This document shows positions 32,877 to 45,900 of a stretch of 64,000 bases of DNA, in pieces. The stretch is from the NCBI GenBank assembly GCA_030549495.1, contig JAUIRK010000504.1, positions 233,988 through 297,987 on the forward strand. The letters run 5' to 3'. Every line of letters starts with the position of its first letter. The first letter of the stretch is position 1. This DNA is from Nectonema munidae (Eukaryota; Nematomorpha; Nectonematoida; Nectonematidae). The position numbers and the translations under genes are program-made. Under the pieces are notes generated by a model that ran no database searches, was not told the origin of the DNA, and saw only the letters and a list, made by a program, of their open reading frames with translations.

Positions 32877-33049
32877 TTTTCTAATCTCACTCAACGTATT
32901 ATATAAACTAAAAAGTAAAATATTACCATTAACACAAAGGTATAATAAGATTGTTTATACAACGTACTTGTCTTTGAAGCAAAAATACATGGAAAAAACG
33001 ATGACCCTTTGAAACTTCGTGACTTTCCCTAATATCAGTAGGTGAATAT

Positions 33050-33680
33050 TTTGATACCATTTTTATGGTAGGTAAATCACCCTCTCATGTCAAAAACTGC
33101 CAATCAAAATCAAAAGTCAGTGTTTCTAACAAAATTTTGATATTATCGGTAGTCAACCGTATAGCCTATGTCTATTTTAGATACTCCCTTTAAAATTTAT
33201 AATGATATAAAGTTTTGAACGCATTACACTTACATACATATACATTTTTTTATGGCCAATTCTTACAAAAAGACAATCAAAATTTTGATTAAGGCTAAAA
33301 TTACCTATAAAAATATTCATTTAAATTTTACATAAAATGTATGCTTCAATACCAAATTGGTTGTGCTAGTTTGATTTCTAAACTCAGTTTTGGCATTTAG
33401 GGTTTAATAATGATATCTAAGTATAAATCAAATTTGTCGTTTATGACCAAAAACTGCCTCCAAATTATTTTTTTCATATTTTAAATAAAATATAGTTTTC
33501 AAATCAACTATGCTCGTTTCATTTCTGGACTCAGTTTTTGCAAATCGATGTGAAAATGTCTGGAAGGGTCATAGAAATTTAGCATTTAGACCTGAAAATT
33601 TTCTCCAAAAATATTTATTCAATTTTTAAATATGATATATCTAAATTGAAAATGAAAAAATACATACTTTTTAAAATAAA
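33050..33680. repeat. Decayed tandem array (units about 150 bp)
   Basis: Two clear units share ATAAAATGTATGCTTCAA-like and GATTTCTAAACTCAGTTTTG / CATTTCTGGACTCAGTTTTT stretches (33340-33400 and 33485-33545). They also share ACCAAAAACTGCCTCCAAAT / ACCTGAAAATTTTCTCCAAA. Earlier partial units are fainter. The array sits just upstream of the (TG)n tract. Confidence 0.5.
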
Positions 33681-33840
33681 AAACTTCCAAAAGTAGATGA
33701 AAAGGCATTTTTGAAGTTTTTGTTGCTATTTAATGTTGTATGGGCATTCACCAAAAAGTTTACATAACACTTTTAAAATACTTAACATGAAGTTTTTATA
33801 CAAAAAAAAAGAATTTTTACAACCCGCGCAGAGCTTTAGT

Positions 33841-34266
<426 letters not shown>

Positions 34267-34275
34267 ACTTTATGT

Positions 34276-34621
34276 CAGTGGTTCTCAACCTTTTTTAACA
34301 AAGGTCCAAATTAAAAAAAACATTGCTCGTGAGCGCCGCACCAAAAGGATAAAATCTGTTTTATAAAAAGCGCAATTAACTCTCAAATATTATTCTAGTT
34401 ACTTAAACTGAATCCAATTGCTGCATTCATTCATAAAATTAATGAATCCTATTATTCATAAATAATAAATCAATAAATTTGCGAAATTTTGACTGTTTTA
34501 AGATGTATGTTAGAGGCTGAATTTTATGCCAGCCTATTATTCCTGCAACTTTGCTATGTGAGCTACAAAACAAGAGATTGAGGCCTCATGCACCCCTCAT
34601 TGCTGTCGTTGAGAACCACTG
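34276..34621 (+). mobile_element. hAT (Charlie-like) MITE, 346 bp
   Basis: Perfect 14-bp TIRs, CAGTGGTTCTCAAC (34276-34289) and its inverse (34608-34621). The 8-bp flanks CTTTATGT and CTTTATGC match at seven of eight positions. There is no coding sequence. It starts 12 bp after the (TG)n tract. Confidence 0.9.
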
Positions 34622-34689
34622 CTTTATGCAATACACTTCGATGTAACATCTTTGTAGGTAGTTGGCTTTGTGTTGAATTACTTCAATGT

Positions 34690-36060
34690 GAAATGTTAGC
34701 GTGCTTAGTGTAAACCAAATGGTTTATTGATTTGTTGTTGGATTAGTAGCGTCTTATAGGTGTTCTTTGTATCTTGTGATTTCGGATCCCTAGAGTCTTG
34801 AATATGCGTGCAATTATGTGAATGATGGGGGAGTGGTGAGAAGTGTGGCTTTTGTGAAAGTAGGAATTCTAAGAAGGGAGGAGTTTGGGTGATGGTATGG
34901 ATAGGTAGTGCGTTGAGTTTGGTGATTTTTATTGCATTGTGATTGGATGAAATAGAGGGGGCGAGAGTGTGTTGGGATGTGTAAGTTATCATGAAATACA
35001 TGTTTGATGAAATTTTCTAGTTCATTTTCCGATTGAAATTCGTTTAGCCGTTGAGCAGTGAGTTTTTTAGGATAGTGATTTGAGCGGAAAAGATTAGAAA
35101 TATGTTGAATGCCTTTGTTTAGTTGGTGTTTTATGTTTAGAGGGATAATTTAAATGTAGAAATGTGGTGTAAGAAGGTACTGGAATGGGTGGTTGGTTGG
35201 AATAAAAGGTTGTTGATATGAAATAGGATGTTGAGGAGTGTTTTGTGTTCTTTTCTAGTGTGAATTGAATGTTTGTTGGCATAGTTGGTAAATGACTCAA
35301 GTTGAGATTACGAGGGGGACCAAATAACAATTATGTCATCGACATATCGGTGCAGATTAATCGCGGGAAAAGCGGGTGTGAATATAATGTATTATTCTAG
35401 GTTGTTCCTATATAAGCTTGTGAGAATAGAGGAAAGTTTTTCCACCCATTGGAAGTCCTTTCACTTGTAGATAAAAGGAGTTGTGTAAAATGATGTTAAA
35501 TAAAGTAAATATGAGAATTTTTCGAAGTAAAAATTGAGTGTCGTATGTGAAGGAACTTGGTGTTCGTGTTTATGGCAATGCTTGGTAGCGTTTGTAGAGG
35601 GATTGAATTATAGAGATCTGTGACACCTAGGTTAACAAAGATGGAACCAGGTGTTAGTGATTTTCTTGTGAATTTTTTATAATTAAATTCCGTGATGTTT
35701 GATATTGAGTAAGTCATATGCTGGTTTAGTCTTGTTGGAATTTTGTTGGCGATCCAGTTCAACTTTTCAGTTGGTGTGCCAATTGCTGAGACAATGGTAC
35801 GTATTGGTTTTTGTTCATTTTCCTTATGGGTCTTAGGTCCATATATTGAAGCTAGCTGGGTAAGTAGATCGTGCATTTCGGTGGTTAGTGCGGGTTAATT
35901 TGTTGGCTTGTTTAATAATGGAATTGGTAAAGGAAATAGGTTTGTTGATGATTCGAAATGAAGAGGTGTTGGATAGGTATGTGTTGATTTGAGCTTGATA
36001 AGTAGAAATCTCCAAGGCGCAAAGTTCGCCACCCTTTATCAGACTTGCGAGTGGTTTGGA
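34690..36060 (-). mobile_element. Penelope-like retroelement relic
   Basis: The minus strand carries reverse-transcriptase motifs of the Penelope group in order. An upstream N-terminal segment lies in 35833-36015. IYGPKTHK and PIRTIVSAIGTPTEKLNW, diagnostic for this group, lie in 35750-35850. DLYNSIPLQ follows. The catalytic RYVDD is near 35333-35350, then IQFTLEKN within 35094-35330. No GIY-YIG endonuclease or terminal repeats were recognised at the 34.7-kb side. The copy is broken in several places and 5'-truncated. The strong G bias of the plus strand here is unlike the surroundings. Confidence 0.75.
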
Positions 36061-36430
36061 ATTTGTTTCTAGTGAAGGATCTGAGTTCCTTAAGAGTGGT
36101 GGTAGTTTATTTCCTGGTATTGAAGATATGTAGTTTTAAATCAGTGATAATGTCGAGTCAATGCTTGGTATAGGGAGCGGATATTTATTGGCTTGATGAT
36201 TTGGGAATATGCGCCTCTGATCTAATTGTTCTTCTTCTGAAGAGGTAACTAAACTTGAACGGGAAGATAGAGAAGTCGTTTCCTCAGATCATTTATGATA
36301 AAAAATAAAGATCAGCTACAATTTAAAGGGTATCATTTTATCCAGGGAATACTCAAACATGTTCATTTTTCATATTTCCTTATATATTATTTTATGTAGA
36401 AATAGGTTTAAAGCCAGAAATCGATCGTTT
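36060..36430. other. No gene recognised
   Basis: Spacer between the Penelope-like relic and the LINE relic. Confidence 0.45.
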
Positions 36431-36439
36431 TTTTTCGAA

Positions 36440-36874
36440 CAGTAACGTACGCCATCACTGCATACAATCAATGGCATCCGAGTTTAACCGAAAAAAGAAT
36501 CTTCACAAAGCAACATAGCAATAACACTTGATTAAGCAAAGCCTTCGATCCTGTACGTATGCATACGCTAATACACGACTTCAGAAAAACATTCGCAACA
36601 TGATCAACGATAAAAAAAACTTTATATGACATCAAGCAAAAAACATTATCAATTCTGCAGTACCACGAGAAGAAGCATGTTTGAACACTCTTTAAAGTAC
36701 ACCTATTCGACATACTAAAAACAGATGAACACATCATAGTTGTAACCCACACAGACAACAAAATCATACTCATCTCAAAGACACATATCCCAATAAAAAA
36801 GCAACAATATCTACACAAAATCCACTCTTCGATAAAGAAGAAAAAAGATAAAAATATCTAAAACAACATCCAAT
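36440..36874 (+). pseudogene. LINE (Jockey-like) reverse transcriptase relic, split by a hAT insertion
   Basis: The plus strand gives LSKAFDPVRMHTLIHDF (RT motif A, like D-L-SKAFD). Later comes THTDNKIILIS at the position of the catalytic FADD-x-x-IL. Frames change often. The hAT element bounded by CTATTCAC begins directly after 36882, so the LINE was there first. Whether it resumes after 39626 could not be confirmed by eye. Confidence 0.55.
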
Positions 36875-37085
36875 CTATTCACTAGAGATGTATCGGATAT
36901 CCGCATTCGCAGATACACATCTTGCATGTATTTACATCTTAACATCCTCATCCACGAATTCAATGGCGAATACAGGGGGGTGGATTGGGTGGCTAGCCAC
37001 CCACCCTCTTTACCCGTGCTGAAGTTATTTTTATTGCAATTTCTATATCATATAGTCAAATACTTGAAAAGATATCTATCTAGAC

Positions 37086-38010
37086 CAGTGGTTCCCAACC
37101 TTTTTGACGCTCCGTACCCCTAAAAAATTTTAATTTTTTTTGCACCCCTTAAAGTTTATGTAATGAAAATTTACAAATTTATTTAAAAGAAAAGTTGAAG
37201 TATAAAAACGACAAAAATTTGCATAATCATTTTTTATGAGGTACTATATTAACAAAAATGAAATATATGGAAATAAAATGAAAAATATGCATCCAAACAA
37301 CATTCATTTCAAAAAATAGTTCAATTTTTTATTCTCTTTTAAAAAGCTAATAATAATTTTATACAAAGTCCACCTCAAATTTAATGACTATTTTGCTCCT
37401 GTTTTTTGCATATGAGTTTTTCAAAACGTGGTACTTTGCTACTGATAGCAATTCGCATATCTGCTTGTGCACTAAAGCGATTTCTAGATTTAGACTTTAT
37501 TGACAAAAAGGTACTAAATCTGCACTCGCACAAGTAAGTTGTCACAAATGGAATAGGCATACTTTGTGCTTTTTTACAAAGTCTTGGAAATATCTCCATT
37601 GCCGAGCACCAATATTGTTCCAAAGTTTTGCTTTCAAACTGCTTTTCAAAAACACAATATGTGCGCAATTCAATAAGATCATCCATCCTTCGAGGCTTCT
37701 AGATTTCCCCCTTCAAAATATCCACCAAATGACTTGGATAATATTTCCAAATGGTTACCAATTTCTTCTCGAACAATTGGAATTAGGGACTCATCTTCAT
37801 CGCTCATTTCTTCCAGTGATGGAAAATTCAAATGATTACCTTTTTCAACTCGTTTACGACAGAGATGTAACTTTTCTTTGAAAGCATTTAATTTTTCACT
37901 ACATTCTAATATATTTATATTGGCTCAAAAACTAAAGTTTAGACACTTCTTATATTTTGTAGTACTTCGTACCCCCTGAGGTAAAGCATCGCACCCTGTG
38001 CGCCTTTTAT
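37086..38010 (-). mobile_element. Inner hAT relic of the SCAND3/ZBED type
   Basis: The left end CAGTGGTTCCCAACC (37086-37100) with GTACCCCT inside it is a Charlie/ZBED-type terminus. GTACCCCCTGAGG near 37968-37980 resembles the opposite subterminal region. The minus-strand frame 37381-37686 encodes the C-terminal block: PFVTTYLCECRFSTFLSIKS, the family's TTYLCE-x-x-FS, then RNRFSAQADMRIAIS and ending KKQEQNSH. The right TIR is eroded, so the border is approximate. Confidence 0.75.
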
Positions 38011-38179
38011 TGTCGTTATATTATATTATATTGTGTTGAGTGTTGCCTTATATTGTCGATGCTGTAATGTTATGTGCAAAGCAACAGATAGCACTGCGGG
38101 GTCACAGATGACAAAGTAGAATTTAGTGAATCTCTATCTAGCAATGTTGGAAATTTCGTCGCACTCCTATGGTTGATGG

Positions 38180-38920
38180 CAAAAACATATGATTAGAAGT
38201 AGATGTTTGGTTTGATCGTGTATATCGTAAAGTGCTAGAACTAAGTAGTCTTGTTGGCTCACGTGAATAGAGACCAAGGATCTTTAGGAAACAAACGATG
38301 AGAGATAACCATTCATCAGATACAGTTTTCGACTACTGGAAGAGAACTTTAGTTATTCCATTCCTTGATACTACCTGCAGTGAACTGAGTTGTCGTTTCA
38401 GTGATGACAAACGTGCCCATTATGAACTATGCTGTCTCGTTCCAGAAGTGATTCTCCAGAAGACCAAAGAAACATTACCAAAGTTGACTGAAAATCTGCA
38501 TGCCAAATGGTTTCATGTGTTACCATTACCTGCTGCTCTTGATAGCGAGATGTTCCGTTAGTTAACTGGATGAACAAAGGCACCATATGCGACATATCTG
38601 TAACATCTCTCCTGGCCAACCATGCTGATGAAATGTTCTTTCCAAATGTGAGAGAACTTCTCAAAATACTAGCCGTCCTTCCAATCAGTAGCACTGAAGC
38701 AGAACGGTCATTTTCCTGTGTTAAAAAGGATACACACGTGGCTGAGAACGACTATAAATACATAACAAAAGGCGGATCTTGCAGTAATCGCCATGAATGG
38801 CATGGGTATACAACCTAAGACCGAGGAGATATGTAAACAGTTTCTCTCTAGATACCCACGCCGTATCCAGGCATCCACACTTTTTGACCTTAAACTAACC
38901 TACTATCTGCAGTACACGTT
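38180..38920 (+). pseudogene. Inner hAT relic of the ZMYM1/52-kDa-repressor type
   Basis: Plus-strand frames read DTVFDYWKRTLVIPFLDT (from about 38310), matching EYYRRS-x-x-IPFLD of hAT transposases often annotated as ZMYM1-like or THAP0-like. LLKILAVLPISSTEAERSFS follows, the dimerisation signature, within 38570-38818. Then come GMGIQPKTEEICKQF and a basic C-terminus. A stop lies between the two main frames and a frame change near 38795. Possible ends are CAGGGGGGTGGATT (36973) and CAGTGGCGGATC (inverted, ending 39364), but the flanks do not match. Confidence 0.75.
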
Positions 38921-39626
38921 TGTTCAGACGAACAATTTCAAGCCTTACCGTAAATAACGTATTAAGGCCTACAATTATACTTTGCTGGTTTGTCTTTTGC
39001 AATTTGCGCATTAAAAATATTGCATTTTTTGAAAAGTTTTATTTTTTTTATTATCATTCTTTAAATTCGGCTCTTAGATTATCGATAAAAGTAAAAATAT
39101 TATGCGCCCAGTAATCATGGAAAAATCTATCTCCGGCCCTGTTTATCAATATTGAATTGTTAGCCATACCTACGTCTAATCGGTAACTATTGTTGTCTAC
39201 ACCTGGCCTCATGTTCATCAAACGGAGAGCGTTGTTAAAACTTTGGGTTGAATTAGGATGAATTTTTGAACAAAAAAGAATATAGTAAATGTGTGAACCT
39301 CCAAAAATTTGAACCATAATTTTAATTATCCACCCGCCATAGAAATTTTCTAGATCCGCCACTGGAATTATTTAAGTTTCAACATCCCCAATCTTCAAAT
39401 TTTTTCTTTTTTATATACCGCAAAGTTTTTTTCGGATTTTTAATTTTTACTTTGTCCAAAATTTTTAAAAGTACGTCTTTATGCCTTATTTCTTTAAATT
39501 TTTAAAAAGTATAAAACAATAGCAATTATGATACCCGAAAAAATTAGCTCTGACATCCGCGTCCGCATCGGCTAGGATGTCAAATTTGATATCAGCATCC
39601 GCCGCCTATACATCTCTACTATTCAC

Positions 39627-40160
39627 ACAAGACAGAGCAGAATGCAGAAACAAAATAAAATGTTGAGGGACAATGCGGCCTTAAGGCAATATTACGATCA
39701 ATGTACTTAGAGGTTGAATTGTCTTGAAGCCAAATTGACCTGCTTCCAAAAAAACCAAATTAAGCATTGGCAAGGCTTAAACATTATCATACAACGCATC
39801 CAAGTATGCTCTATAAGTTACTTGTTGAAACATAGACGTAGAGTATAGTTAAAATTTAAAAAAGTCAGAAGTCAAAAGCAAAAACTAGAGCATATCGGAA
39901 GGATATCATTTACATGAAAGTAACTTTTTTGTAAATACTAGAAACAAAATTGATAATATATCATTTCAATATATTGATACAGTTCTGACATAGAGATTAT
40001 TAAAATCTAGATACAGAAACAAGCATTCTACCAAATAAGGATCAGATGAGGTTATAACAATTAAAATATCGTCACAAAAGTAAGTAATCAAACAATCTAA
40101 AAATACTAGAATTAACGATAGAAGTGTGTTGAGTTAAAATCTATTAGCATAATGGTAACT
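39627..40160. other. No gene firmly recognised
   Basis: Possible continuation of the LINE interrupted at 36874, without a clear RT motif. CAGTGGGGGATCCAG at 40169-40183 resembles a hAT left end without a partner. Confidence 0.35.
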
Positions 40161-40189
40161 AGATGCAGTGGGGGATCCAGAAATAAAAG

Positions 40190-40275
40190 CCTGGTTTCCA
40201 AATTTCGCCCAATTTTTTTCGGTACTTTTCTGTTTCCAAATTTCGTACCCAATTTTTTTCGTTACTTTTCTGTTT
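40190..40275. repeat. Tandem duplication, two units of about 43 bp
   Basis: TTTCCAAATTTCG...CCCAATTTTTTTCGGTACTTTTCTG occurs twice in a row with one short insertion. About 100 bp on, TTTTTAGAGTGGGAG also appears twice (about 40365 and 40468). Confidence 0.7.
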
Positions 40276-40279
40276 CTAC

Positions 40280-43200
40280 CCTCTAAAAAATTTTTTTTAG
40301 TGAATGGTTTACTTTTTTACTGTTTCATCAACATTTCTCTGATTATTATATCATTTAGAATTTTTTTAGAGTGGGAGGGAGATAACAGATATATTTCACT
40401 TTATATAAATATATATTTATATATTATCTACCAATTTTAGAAAATATCGTCTGCTTTTTAAAAAATTTTTAGAGTGGGAGATAACAGAAAAGTACATTTT
40501 TTTTCTAACTTTTGGTAACGAAATATCTTGAACTCTAATGTTTAGATACAAATAGGAGAAAAAACTAAATATTCTAAATAATAGAGTAATTAATTTTAAA
40601 AATTTGTTACAAGTTGTAAAAAAATATTTTAAATCAGCAAAAAGGGAAGCAAAAGTTACATCGCATTTTATCTATAACAAGCAATAAGAATGAAATAAAA
40701 GTTTAAGAAAAATGTGAGAAAGAAACCGCCATTAAAAGAATAGTTGCAGCCATTTTTTTAAAAACTATTTTTTACGTCATTATAATGCTAAGGGGGAAAA
40801 ATAATAGCATCGGGTAGGTGTTAAATAAGCTGCAAAAAAAGCTGCAAAAGTAAAGCCTGATTTCGAATAAACGAAAAGAGATAGCAGAGTGAAAATTTAC
40901 TTATATATAAAACTCTAGTCTCTAATTCAGAAAAAAATCAAATCAAGTTATATATATTAAAAAAACATTATATTTTAGTGATAATATGTCAAAATTTATG
41001 GATTTGTCTTCCATTTCTGTTATCTCGATGGTGGCAATAATGTCTATGCGAATTAATTTATGTAAAAAAATATATTTTCATTTTAAAAAATTAATTTTTA
41101 AAAATATTTAGTTAAATTTTTAATTTCTTTAATCTTTTTATTCTCTTTTGTTTTTAAAGATGATCTTTATTCAAAATATCAAATAAAAAATATATTTATT
41201 ATATTATTTTTATATTATTATTATTGATTTGAGAATAGATAAAGCTCGTCAAAGATAAGCGTTAACGATAAATGCTCACGTACAGCCACGTGATGCAAAT
41301 TCAAACCTCAAAGTTTGAACACAAAAGTGGAACTGAGACTTCAATAGAAGAAAGAGGTCTTTTACACTGTGTACGCTTAGTTATGATGGTCAAATACAAG
41401 AGTACATACAATTTCTAGTTTTAACTAACACCTTGTATGCATAATTAAGTATATATTTATTTTGATATAATTTAATTCACTTAATATACTGAGCACTTCT
41501 TTTGTCATCACTTTCTTAAATATGCTGAGCACTCTTTTCATTTGGATCTTTCTAACTACAAATATACCGTGATTTTAATAAACAATTTTGCAGATCTGAT
41601 TGTGATATTTTTTAAAAATTACTATCCTGTCAAAAAATTTATTAAATCAAGAAATTTCGAAATTAAAAATAAATATAGTATTTATTTACTTAATACACCA
41701 TTTTATGATGTATAATCTGTCAGTAAATTAATTTTCACATGTAACCTAACTGACAAATTTACTTTCACCGGAGAAGCTTTCATATTTTCTAAAACACTTA
41801 ATTTTACATAACTACACCAACATCAATGAATTTTTAAGGGAGTTTACCCTTACCTTTAATGAAATCCTTTAAGTTATCCGAAGTTCAAGTTAAACGAATG
41901 ATCAGTATCATATATTTTCTTGAATGAATAGCAGTTCTGTGATACTTCCAGGTACAAATTTAAGGGAGCAAAACCTCAAAAAAAATTGAATTCATTTTAT
42001 TTTATAAAAAAATAACGAGAGTATATATACAAAATTACGATAATTTACGTTGAAAAGGGCATAAAATTTTGTGCCTACACGCTTAAAGATAATAATAAAA
42101 TATGGTACAATAATTCAAAGCAAATCATAGGGCTGCAAATATCTCAGCGATGAAAATGCCTTACAACGAAATGAATGAAAGCATGTGTAATTCACACTTT
42201 TATTGATTCTTCATAAAAACTTTGTATTCGAAGCCTCTGAAATATATTGCAACATGATGAACTGATTTTCACAGATAGCATTGAAATTTTTATCCCGAAT
42301 AATTTAAGTTATAAATTGATATCAGAAAAAGCATGAATTACTTCGATTTAACCGAAAATTCCACCTATCTGATTTTGAGTTAAACGAAAATTTAGCATGT
42401 GTAGATATGACTGAGACAGGTACAGCTACTCGAGTTATCGAGAGCTTACTACTAGATGTTTATCTATAAACTATTATGCTAGGATAAATTTAAAATGATA
42501 TCTAAATATAAAAACTTTCATTTTATTAAATTGTCAATTTTTATAAATATTATAATATAGATACATTATAATAAATTTTTTTCCTAAGAGAAATCCTCTT
42601 TTTATGAAATTCGAATAAATTTTGATAAAATTTCAAAAACCAGCCAGATAAATTAGTACTAAGAAAATTTTCCCAAAGTTATTAAAAATAATGACTTTAA
42701 AATTTCCTAAATATCTGCCAACGTGAAAAATTATTTTTTTTTAAGATTTTCTTGACAAAAATATTGCCACCTTTGGATATATACTTCGAAGAATATTTTT
42801 TTTATTTTCCCCATCATTTGTTGGAAAAAATATTCTTTTAAAGATTTTCATTTAAATTTGTGCAGGAAAATTAATTTTTTTAACCTTTTACCTTTCGAAG
42901 TTATCATTTCTCAACTTAATAAAAAGAAACAAGTTTTTTATGTTGACTTTTTCACGAAAATGATTTCTGATAAGGTACCAAATTTTAAAACTTTAACACA
43001 AAATTTGATTTTCAGAAGAATTTTTGAAACTGGATTTCCAATTTTTCAAAAATAATAAGTCCACTTTTCCGTATAAAGCCATTACCAAATTTATGTAAAA
43101 ATGAGTTTTGAACAATTTTTAATACACTTTCAAAAGAATTTTCCTTTTCAAACGATGCCTATCGTTAAGACAGTTTACTTCATTGATGTATAAAATGTTT

Positions 43201-44150
43201 TTAGAATACAAAAATAATTATTCTGTAAAATTTAGTTAATATCTGTTGCGGGTATTATTAAAAAACCTTACAATTAAAAATGCGAGCTGATCATTATTGC
43301 CTAAACTTAATTCAAGGGTTTTCAAATAAATTTCGTTAATCATGTTGTATATGATTGGATACTTTGGTCGACACTTTAAAATTTCTTCATAAGTAGAATC
43401 TTTCATTAGGGCGGGAGACACTGTACTATTTTTTGAACAACTGGTTAAGTTTAACAATTTTTAAGATAAAATACAAACTTTATATTAAAGTTTTCTAATT
43501 AAAAATATGTTTCATCTTAAATAAAAATGGCTTTCCTAATAGATTTATTGAAAATAATGAAAATTTTAAAATAAAAACGAATAATAGTACACTAAATAAT
43601 TGTGTAAGAGAAAACAAAAAATAAAAATTAAAGAGTTTTCAGAACTACGAAGACTTTTACAGAGTTCTTATTTGACTAAACACAATTCATCCTGATAAAT
43701 AAAAATCTGAAAAAAAATTAAAGCGATTCATGAAATTGATGAAAAAATTAATCATAAGTTCCATACCTAAATACTTTTTAGCTTTCTACATTCATCGATT
43801 TCTTGTTACTTGCAATATTAAAAACTTTTATTATCTTATCGGAATAAATGAATACAGGAATATTGAATTAGAAAAAAATTTAAAAAGTGAAATCAGATAA
43901 TTTTCTATATTTCTTATCCTTTTTCATAAAATTTTGAATACACTGAAATAAGAAAGAGACATTATATAAAACTGTTTTTAGATAAAATACTTTCAGAATA
44001 ATTATTGATCATTAATTTTGTTAAAAGTTAAGTAAGGTAACAAATACGAATATGGTAAAAAAGTTGTTTTAAGAGTTGATTTTGAAATTACTTGAGCTTG
44101 ATTTATTATAAAATCTTAAAAAAAATATTTAATATGAACTTATAATAAAG
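40280..44150. other. Very AT-rich DNA without a recognised gene
   Basis: No coding motif, TIR pair or SINE was recognised. Short frames at 42858-43055 and 43236-43457 have no known motifs. TAAATAAGCTGCAAA near 40837 recurs inverted near 46003 and 46200, on the other side of the tandem array. Confidence 0.5.
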
Positions 44151-44159
44151 AATTAAGGA

Positions 44160-45900
44160 AAAAAGTTAAATTTCTTACAGATAAAGCAGAAATCAGCTTT
44201 GAAAATGTTTACAGAAAAGCAAAGATTGACCTTCAAAAAAAGTTGAATGAACTTATGAAAAAAAATAAATAAAAAATTTAAGTTCCTTACACAGAAAGCA
44301 AAAGTCGATCTTAAAATTTTTTTAACGTAATTATAGGGAAATATAAGCAAAAAGTAAAGTTTGTTACAGAGAGAGCAAAGATCAACCTTTAAAAATTGAA
44401 CTTATAAAAAGAATTAAAGAAAAATTTTTAATTTCTTACAGATAAAGCAAAGATCCGCCTTGAAAAAGTTTAATATAATAGGGGATGATAAAAAAGTTTA
44501 CAGAAAATTAAAGATTGACCTTCAAAAAAAGTTGAATGAACTTATGAAAAAAAATAAGTAAAAAATTTAAGTTCCTTACACAGAAAGCAAATGTCAACCT
44601 TAAAAAATAAATTAAGTAAAAATATTAATCTTTCAGAAAAAGCAAAGATCAGCCTTGAAAAAAGTTTAATATAATAGAGGATGAACTTATAAAAAAGTTT
44701 ACAGAAAAGCAAACATTGACCTTCCAAAAAAGTTGAATGAACTTATGAAAATAAATAAATAAAAAATTTAAGTTCGTAAAGCAAAAGTCAGCCTTAAAAA
44801 ATTTTTAACGTAATTATAAGGAAATATAAGTAAAAAGTAAATTTTGTTACAGAGAGAGCAAAGATCAACCTTTAAAAATGTTTAATATGAACTTATAAAA
44901 AAGAATTAAAGAAAAATTTTAATTTCTTACAGATAAAGCAAAGATCCGCCTTAAAAAAGTTTAATATAATAGGGGATGATAAAAAAGTTTACAGAAAATT
45001 AAAGATTGACCTTCAAAAAAGTTGAATGAACTTATGAAAAAAATAAGTAAAAAATTTAAGTTCCTTACACAGAAAGCAAATGTCAACCTTAAAAAATAAA
45101 TTAAGTAAAAATATTAATCTTACAGAAAAAGCAAAGATCAGCCTTGAAAAAAGTTTAATATAATAGAGGATGAACTTATAAAAAAGTTTACAGAAAAGCA
45201 AACATTGACCTTCCAAAAAAGTTGAATGAACTTATGAAAATAAATAAATAAAAAATTTAAGTTCGTAAAGCAAAAGTCAGCCTTAAAAAATTTTTAACGT
45301 AATTAAGGAAATATAAGTAAAAAGTAAATTTTGTTACAGAGAGAGCAAAGATCAACCTTTAAAAATGTTTAATATGAACTTATAAAAAAGAATTAAAGAA
45401 AAATTTTAATTTCTTACAGATAAAGCAAAGATCCGCCTTAAAAAAGTTTAATATAATAGGGGATGATAAAAAAAGTTTACAGAAAATTAAAGATTGACCT
45501 TCAAAAAAAGTTGAATGAACTTATGAAAAAAAATAAGTATAAAATTTAAGTTCCTGACACAGAAAGCAAAGGTCAACCTTAAAAATTTTTAACGTAATTA
45601 TAGGAAAAATCAGTAAAAAGTAAAGTTTGTTACAGCGAGAGCAAAGATCAACCTTAAAAATATTTAATATGAACTTATAATAAAGAATTAAGGAAACAAG
45701 TTAAATTTCTTACAGATAAAGCAAAGATCCGCCTTGAAAAAGTTAAATATAATAGAGGATGAACTTATAAAATAAATTAAGTAAAAATATTAAGGCCAAC
45801 CTTCAAAAAAAATATTATAATAAGCGAAGAACTTATAAAAACAATTATAAATAAATTAAGTTTCTTACAGAAAAAACAAAGTTCAAACTATAAAAAAATT
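44160..45900. repeat. Satellite-like tandem array with higher-order units of about 490 bp
   Basis: The phrase TTACAGATAAAGCAAAGATC followed by CGCCTT starts at 44436, 44927 and 45414, giving periods of 491 and 487 bp. A fourth start at 45710 follows a shortened unit (296 bp). Each long unit is built of about seven related monomers of 60-80 bp with the core ACAGA-x-AAGCAAAGATC-x-x-CCTT. Partial units flank both sides. Paired 61-67-codon open frames are just this periodicity. A stray monomer-like piece lies near 47133. Confidence 0.9.

Larger units (their letters stand above)
36883..39618. mobile_element. hAT element, 2.7 kb, perfect target duplication, holding other hATs
   Basis: TIRs TAGAGATGTAT at 36883-36893 and the exact inverse at 39608-39618. 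Perfect 8-bp target duplication CTATTCAC (36875-36882 and 39619-39626). Both ends are followed inward by GGAT/GCATCCGC-type repeats (ATCCGCATTCGC on the left; CATCCGCGTCCGCATCGG and GCATCCGCCGCC on the right). The interior is occupied by relics of at least two other hAT types (37086-38010 and about 38180-38920). The transposase proper to these ends was not recognised. Confidence 0.9.

Noticed and set aside
36973-39364. CAGGGGGGTGGATT and inverted CAGTGGCGGATC as one element's TIRs
   Set aside because: The ends match only partly and the 8-bp flanks (GGCGAATA and GAATTATT) do not agree; kept only as a possibility.
44542-45216. Two near-identical 61- and 67-codon frames starting MEGQCLLFCK
   Set aside because: Their similarity is explained by the 490-bp tandem period; composition is that of non-coding AT-rich DNA.
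44160-45900. CRISPR-like repeat spacing
   Set aside because: Spacing is not regular with unique spacers. All parts are related monomers, and the genome is eukaryotic.
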